Source: Irineochytrium annulatum (Eukaryota > Chytridiomycota > Chytridiomycetes > Chytridiales > Chytridiaceae). From it: DNA of 10,029 bases. Below are positions 8,966 to 10,029 of this stretch, one piece after another (position 1 is the first letter of the stretch; every line of letters starts with the position of its first letter). A program made the position numbers and the translations under genes. The notes below the pieces were generated by a model that worked only from the letters and a program-made list of their open reading frames with translations, searched no databases and was not told the DNA's origin. Location: assembly GCA_027600665.1 (NCBI GenBank), contig JADGJL010001118.1, forward strand, positions 1 to 10,029. The letters are read 5' to 3'.

Positions 8966-8981
8966 GTTCACCAAAGTGAAC
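8966..8981. promoter_or_regulatory. Perfect inverted repeat GTTCAC-CAAA-GTGAAC
   Basis: Six-base arms around a four-base spacer, lying 10 nt beyond the second direct repeat and about 180 nt upstream of the F-box start. It could be a dimeric transcription-factor site. A repeat this short can also occur by chance, so the regulatory reading is speculative. Confidence 0.35.
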
Positions 8982-9207
8982 GATAACCTTCGTAATCTTG
9001 GAATATTGCCGTCATTTAAAGAAGTATCCCATTCTAACCCGTCACGCCAACGTCAGCATTGCAGCAAAGTATGATTTCGTGGAGTGTATTAATGACAGCA
9101 AATGATCTCTCCAGATATGTTCAAGCCGAAATCATGGCAAAGAATAACATCACAATGAGAAAAAGGATTCCTATAACTCCCAAGTCCCTTCTTGCACAAA
9201 ACCCCGC

Positions 9208-10029
9208 TTACTCCCCTCTTCCCTCTTCCTCCAACCCAAAGAGCACATTCCCATGTATCGACTGATTCGCCGTCACCATCCCCACATCCTCCTCCCTCTC
9301 CCTTCGCCGCTCGTCCTCATCCTCATCCGTCGCCGCGCTCCCCGGGCTCTCCGTCATCGGCGTCGCCGGCACGACGGGCGACACGGGGCCCACCGCCAGC
9401 ACGACCGGCACAAGCGCCACGTCGTCACCGTTCCCAACCCCAACTGCTCCCACCGCTGCCGCACCGGTGGATATGGGCGGCACGTTCTGCGCCGAGGTCC
9501 TGGACGCCCGTCCGCTCACACCGCCGCCATTGCTCTCAACGGGCGCCAACCACCCAACATGACTCCCGCCACCGACACTGTTCGCGTTACTCGCGTTCCT
9601 CCCGCTCCGTGCTCGATACGCGCCCACACCGGCATCAAGCGGCGGCCGCCCCGCGTCGTTCCCCCCGGTAAGTCGCGCGTGATGCGGGGCCCCCTGCGGT
9701 GCGGGCGGGAGGGACGGCCGTCTTCTCGAGAACCCGGTCTGACCACCCGGAGCCCCTGACCCTCCGTCCTCCCCGTGCGTCTGCTGTAGCAGCTGCGGCC
9801 TCCCGTTCGCCCCACCCGTCAGCGGCGCGGCTCCGAATGAGAAGCTCCTCGCCTGCCGGCTGCTCCTGCTCCTCGGCCTCTGCAAGCTCGCCACGGGACC
9901 CGTCCCCAAACCGCCGGGCGTTGGATGGCCGGCGTCGATGATGGAGTGGTGTACGTTCTCGTTCCGGGCGAGCGTGGTCGCGATAAGGAAGCCGGGGACG
10001 GCGCTGAAGTGGGCCGCGTCGAAGGAGGC
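9208..10029 (-). CDS. Hypothetical protein, C-terminal part (5' end beyond the right edge)
   Basis: One uninterrupted minus-strand frame from the window edge (10029) to TAA at 9208-9210, 273 residues visible. I do not recognise the family. Seen: an ordered-looking start, SFDAAHFSAVPGFLIATTLA followed by RNENVHHSIIDAGHPTPGG, with strongly C/G third positions; then a long Arg/Ser/Gly/Pro low-complexity stretch (about 9905-9480); an aliphatic, Val/Ala/Pro-rich stretch VALVPVVLAVGPVSPVVP (about 9425-9370); an acidic-basic patch DEDEDERRREREEDVG; and the end HGNVLFGLEEEGRGE. The visible part suggests the end of a folded domain followed by a disordered tail. Overlapping plus-strand frames are Arg/His/Pro-rich shadows. 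No intron is needed. Its 3' end lies 418 nt from the start of the F-box gene on the same strand. Confidence 0.65.
   Translation of the reverse strand, partial: ASFDAAHFSAVPGFLIATTLARNENVHHSIIDAGHPTPGGLGTGPVASLQRPRSRSSRQARSFSFGAAPLTGGANGRPQLLQQTHGEDGGSGAPGGQTGFSRRRPSLPPAPQGAPHHARLTGGNDAGRPPLDAGVGAYRARSGRNASNANSVGGGSHVGWLAPVESNGGGVSGRASRTSAQNVPPISTGAAAVGAVGVGNGDDVALVPVVLAVGPVSPVVPATPMTESPGSAATDEDEDERRREREEDVGMVTANQSIHGNVLFGLEEEGRGE

Larger units (their letters stand above)
8790..9207. other. Upstream region of the F-box gene, 3' flank of the next minus-strand gene
   Basis: No gene is supported. The region holds a pair of direct repeats (8910-8956) and a short perfect inverted repeat (8966-8981), both 120-195 nt upstream of the F-box start and therefore possible promoter elements for it. 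The rest (about 8985-9207) is AT-richer and unremarkable. Confidence 0.5.

Noticed and set aside
9192..9759. Plus-strand ORFs (159 and 168 codons) with a GTAAGT word at 9670-9675
   Set aside because: Products are almost wholly Pro/Arg/His/Ser, as expected from the reverse of a GC-rich minus-strand frame. The GTAAGT is probably chance, since the minus frame runs unbroken through it.

Overview
The window looks like nuclear DNA of a filamentous fungus, most likely a basidiomycete (Agaricomycete-like). Exons are GC-rich with C/G at third positions. Introns are short (47 to 143 nt) with GTNNGY donors, CTAAT/CTGAC-type branch sites and YAG/AAG acceptors. Pyrimidine-rich AT-leaning spacers separate the genes. 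No operon, CRISPR, prophage or bacterial signal is seen.

Layout from left to right: (1) the 3' part of a plus-strand gene (1-1665) for a CBM21-type glycogen-targeting regulatory subunit of protein phosphatase 1; (2) two tandem plus-strand cytochrome P450 genes, A (2493-4216, three exons, 507 aa) and B (4668-6477, four exons, 508 aa), clearly paralogous; (3) a decayed third copy of the same P450 family on the minus strand (6930-7241), detectable only by stitching three reading frames; (4) a minus-strand F-box gene (7669-8789, four exons) whose C-terminal half resembles the PP2/Nictaba module and whose third exon carries an apparent one-base shift in a run of five C; (5) the 3' part of a minus-strand gene (9208-10029) of unknown function with a low-complexity, acidic C-terminus.

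The genes do not form an evident pathway. The P450 part is a small tandem array with one inverted dead copy, typical of lineage-specific expansion of fungal P450s. The PP1 subunit would act in glycogen metabolism, and the F-box protein in SCF ubiquitin ligation. No biosynthetic core enzyme (terpene synthase, PKS, NRPS) is visible, so nothing here supports calling it a secondary-metabolite cluster. The most interesting items are the unlisted inverted P450 relic, the F-box plus PP2-like architecture with its homopolymer frameshift, and the differing intron number between the two P450 paralogues.
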